Origin: JBAXBF01 sp034429745
Lineage (GTDB): Bacteria > Chloroflexota > Anaerolineae > Anaerolineales > DRKV01
Length of the DNA stretch: 41,986 nucleotides
Direction of reading: 5' to 3'
Assembly: GCA_034429745.1 (NCBI GenBank)
Contig: DAOUFY010000064.1
Span: 1-41,986 of the forward strand
A program made the translations under genes and the position numbers. Below, piece by piece: positions 40,073 through 41,986 of this stretch; position 1 is the first letter of the stretch, and each line of letters starts with the position of its first letter. The notes below the pieces were generated by a model that worked only from the letters and a program-made list of their open reading frames with translations, was not told the origin of the DNA and made no database searches.

Positions 40073-41734
40073 TTAAGAATCACCTAGCAGCAAAGGAATA
40101 TGAATATGATTCTTTTTAGCAAATTCAATGGCTTCGGGGTAGCCGGCATCGGCATGGCGTACGACTCCCATACCCGGATCGGTAGTAAGCACTCGTTCTA
40201 AGCGGCGAGCAGCTTGCGGTGTACCGTCAGCAACAATGACTTGTCCTGCATGAATGCTATAGCCAATACCTACCCCGCCGCCGTGATGAATGCTTACCCA
40301 AGTAGCGCCGCCAACTGCATTGATTAGGGCATTAAGCAGTGGCCAATCGGCAATGGCATCTGATCCATCTAACATGCCTTCAGTTTCTCGATTTGGGCTG
40401 GCAACTGAACCGCTATCCAGATGATCACGCCCAATGACAATGGGGGCTTTAACCTTCCCTTGAGCGACTAATTCATTAAAGAGAAGTCCCGCTTGGGCTC
40501 GTTCTCCATAGCCCAACCAACAAATTCTGGCGGGCAACCCTTGAAACTGAACCTTTTGTTGCGCTTGTTTGATCCAGCGATGCAAGTGATCATTATCAGG
40601 AAAAAGCTGCATAATGGCTTCATCTGTTGTGTATATGTCATTAGGATCGCCAGAAAGAGCTACCCACCGAAAAGGACCTTTGCCTTCAAAAAACAAGGGC
40701 CGAATATAAGCAGGCACGAAGCCTGGATAAGAAAAGGCTTCTTTTAGACCGTTGTCGAAAGCTCTTTGGCGGATGTTATTGCCATAATCAAATACGATGC
40801 TGCCTTTTGCTTTCCATTCCAGTAAAGTTTGAACATGTTGAGTGATTGAATCGATGGCTCGTTTTTGATATTCCAAAGGGTCTCTTTGGCGCAGCTCACT
40901 AGCAGCTTCGACGCTCAAACCGACTGGAATATAGCCATGCAGTGGATCATGCGCAGAGGTCTGGTCGGTTACAACGTCTGGTATAACGCCACGACGTAAT
41001 AAGTCTGGCAGTACTTGGGCAGCGTTGCCAATTAGTCCAATGGACTTTGGTTGCTGAGCTTTTAAGGATTCTTCGACCCAAGTCATGGCTTCTTCTAAGT
41101 CATTTGTAATTACATCAATTTGACGCAAAGACAGCCGCCGCTGAGCACGAGCTGGATCAACTTCCACAAATAAACCAACCCCTTCGTTCATCGTTACGGC
41201 AAGAGGTTGTGCTCCGCCCATTTCACCTAACCCACTGGTAACCACAAATTTACCTTTAAGGCTGTTCCATCCATGGCGCCGAGCTAAAGCGCCAAATGTC
41301 TCATATGTACCTTGCAATATGCCTTGAGTACCGATATATATCCAGCTGCCGGCTGTCATTTGACCATACATAATCAGCCCTTGTTTTTCCCAAGCATCAA
41401 AATTAGCTTGAGTTGCCCAAGCTGGAACGATATTGGAGTTGGCAAGAAGAACGCGAGGTGCATCGGTATGAGTGCGAAATACAGCTACAGGCTTGCCGGA
41501 TTGAATGAGGAGAGTTTCGTCTTCATTAAGATTTTGCAAGGTTTTAAGAATGGCATCAAAACATTCCCAATTGCGGGCTGCTTTGCCGCGCCCTCCATAA
41601 ACAATCAAATTATCTGGGTCACCGGCTACTTCGGGATCAAGATTATTTTGTAGCATACGGTAAGGTGCTTCAATAAGCCAATTTTTACAAGTTAATTGAG
41701 TACCGCGCGGGGCACGAATCAGTCGTTTTGGCAT
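40073..41734 (-). CDS. hutU: Urocanate hydratase
   Basis: The 553-residue enzyme converts urocanate to imidazolonepropionate, the second step of histidine breakdown, with tightly bound NAD+. Typical segments are PRGTQLTCKNWLIEAPYRMLQNNLDPEVA (start), IVYGGRGKAARNWECFDAIL, the NAD-related VTSGLGEMGGAQPLAVTMNEG, and FQGLPARICWLGYGERAQAG, which contains the active-site-region cysteine. GRDHLDSGSVASPNRETEGM and the closing HHGGGVGIGYSIHAGQV also match. The length is normal. It starts three bases after the stop of the OsmC-like gene, with GAGGT upstream. No hutH, hutI, hutG or hutC gene is in the window, so the rest of the pathway lies elsewhere or upstream. Confidence 0.97.
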   Translation of the reverse strand: MPKRLIRAPRGTQLTCKNWLIEAPYRMLQNNLDPEVAGDPDNLIVYGGRGKAARNWECFDAILKTLQNLNEDETLLIQSGKPVAVFRTHTDAPRVLLANSNIVPAWATQANFDAWEKQGLIMYGQMTAGSWIYIGTQGILQGTYETFGALARRHGWNSLKGKFVVTSGLGEMGGAQPLAVTMNEGVGLFVEVDPARAQRRLSLRQIDVITNDLEEAMTWVEESLKAQQPKSIGLIGNAAQVLPDLLRRGVIPDVVTDQTSAHDPLHGYIPVGLSVEAASELRQRDPLEYQKRAIDSITQHVQTLLEWKAKGSIVFDYGNNIRQRAFDNGLKEAFSYPGFVPAYIRPLFFEGKGPFRWVALSGDPNDIYTTDEAIMQLFPDNDHLHRWIKQAQQKVQFQGLPARICWLGYGERAQAGLLFNELVAQGKVKAPIVIGRDHLDSGSVASPNRETEGMLDGSDAIADWPLLNALINAVGGATWVSIHHGGGVGIGYSIHAGQVIVADGTPQAARRLERVLTTDPGMGVVRHADAGYPEAIEFAKKNHIHIPLLLGDS

Positions 41735-41737
41735 TGT

Positions 41738-41986
41738 TTATACCTCACCTTGTTTGGTTAATTGACGTTCCTCACCTTGTCCTACATAAATATAATACTT
41801 CAAGGTAATGGGGAAAACTTTTACAAGCATTGCTTGAGCGGGCCAATAACGATCGCTTGAGAGGCGAATGGCTTTGATGACACTTTCTTCGTCTATAGAA
41901 TTTCCGCTGATATGATATTCAATGATCCCCGACGTAAACACGCGCGGGTGCTGCTCGGCACGCTCTACATGTACTTTTACTTGAAA
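41738..41986 (-). CDS. OsmC-family protein, C-terminal part (truncated by window edge)
   Basis: The frame is open from the window edge to a stop at 41738; 82 residues are visible, starting FQVKVHVERAEQHPRVFTSG. The pattern (short beta strands, HPRVFTSGIIEYHISG, DEESVIKAIRLSSDRYWPAQAML, then a final strand) matches the C-terminal half of OsmC/Ohr-like proteins of the YhfA type. In that family the second catalytic cysteine lies in KYCP/KYCS; here the position is tryptophan (RYWP). The usual peroxidase chemistry is thus unlikely. The first cysteine would be upstream of the window. It is probably in one operon with hutU. Confidence 0.75.
   Translation of the reverse strand, partial: FQVKVHVERAEQHPRVFTSGIIEYHISGNSIDEESVIKAIRLSSDRYWPAQAMLVKVFPITLKYYIYVGQGEERQLTKQGEV

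Noticed and set aside
41738..41941. 67-residue ORF as a complete small gene
   Set aside because: The same frame stays open to the window edge and the extra residues continue the OsmC-type pattern, so it is the end of a longer gene.

Overview
This window looks like a chromosomal segment of a low-to-moderate GC bacterium, most likely Chloroflexota (class Anaerolineae). That placement is an inference from gene content. Supporting genes are a lipoprotein with an NBR1-Ig-like domain, a LysM lipoprotein, a CapA-type protein, a bacterial Elp3, a FixABCX complex and several Ser/Thr/Pro-rich lipoproteins. I see no rRNA, tRNA, CRISPR array, phage or transposase gene. The genome is compact, and most genes sit in operons with 4 to 20 bp overlaps.

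Left part (1-6240). A truncated prolyl-tRNA synthetase-like gene on the minus strand faces a plus-strand operon. That operon encodes an OmpR-type response regulator, its HAMP histidine kinase, a YbaK-family aminoacyl-tRNA deacylase and a large hybrid histidine kinase. It ends at a hairpin terminator that also closes the converging fix operon.

Energy block (6261-10171). fixA-fixB-fixC-fixX plus a small unknown gene, all on the minus strand, encode an electron-transfer flavoprotein and its quinone oxidoreductase, probably an electron-bifurcating complex. Next come an unrecognised 473-residue membrane-anchored protein (plus), a C39-like cysteine peptidase fold (minus), a LysM lipoprotein carrying a carbonic-anhydrase domain without its zinc site, and a dihydrolipoamide dehydrogenase (both minus).

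Middle (15745-25426). A plus operon holds a GH1 glycosidase, Elp3 and a small membrane protein. A six-gene minus operon follows in transcription order: NBR1-Ig lipoprotein, GT92-like glycosyltransferase with TPRs, GT4 glycosyltransferase, QueG, CapA-like protein and a histidine phosphatase. It looks like envelope glycan work with one tRNA-modification gene embedded.

Signalling and metal block (25572-31423). A short PAS protein (plus) converges on a minus operon of hypB, a NarX-type kinase and a NarL-type regulator. Divergent from hypB is a plus operon of an MDR oxidoreductase, ccmC and a ccmD-like gene (cytochrome c maturation).

Right part (31358-41986, all minus). In transcription order: an OsmC-like gene (truncated at the window edge), hutU, then a peptide/nickel-type ABC transporter operon. 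The transporter operon runs binding lipoprotein, permease, a GT-C-like membrane protein, a fused double ATPase, second permease, small membrane protein and a TauE/SafE exporter. It ends in a 66-bp convergent overlap with the ccmD-like gene.

The least ordinary signals are several proteins that keep a family fold but have lost its catalytic residues: ProRS-like, carbonic anhydrase, CapA, OsmC and one receiver domain. Two unusual linkages also stand out: hypB with a two-component system, and a GT-C protein inside a peptide-transporter operon. None of these proves a new system; the zinc-less LysM carbonic anhydrase and the degenerate ProRS next to a tRNA-deacylase operon are the best leads.
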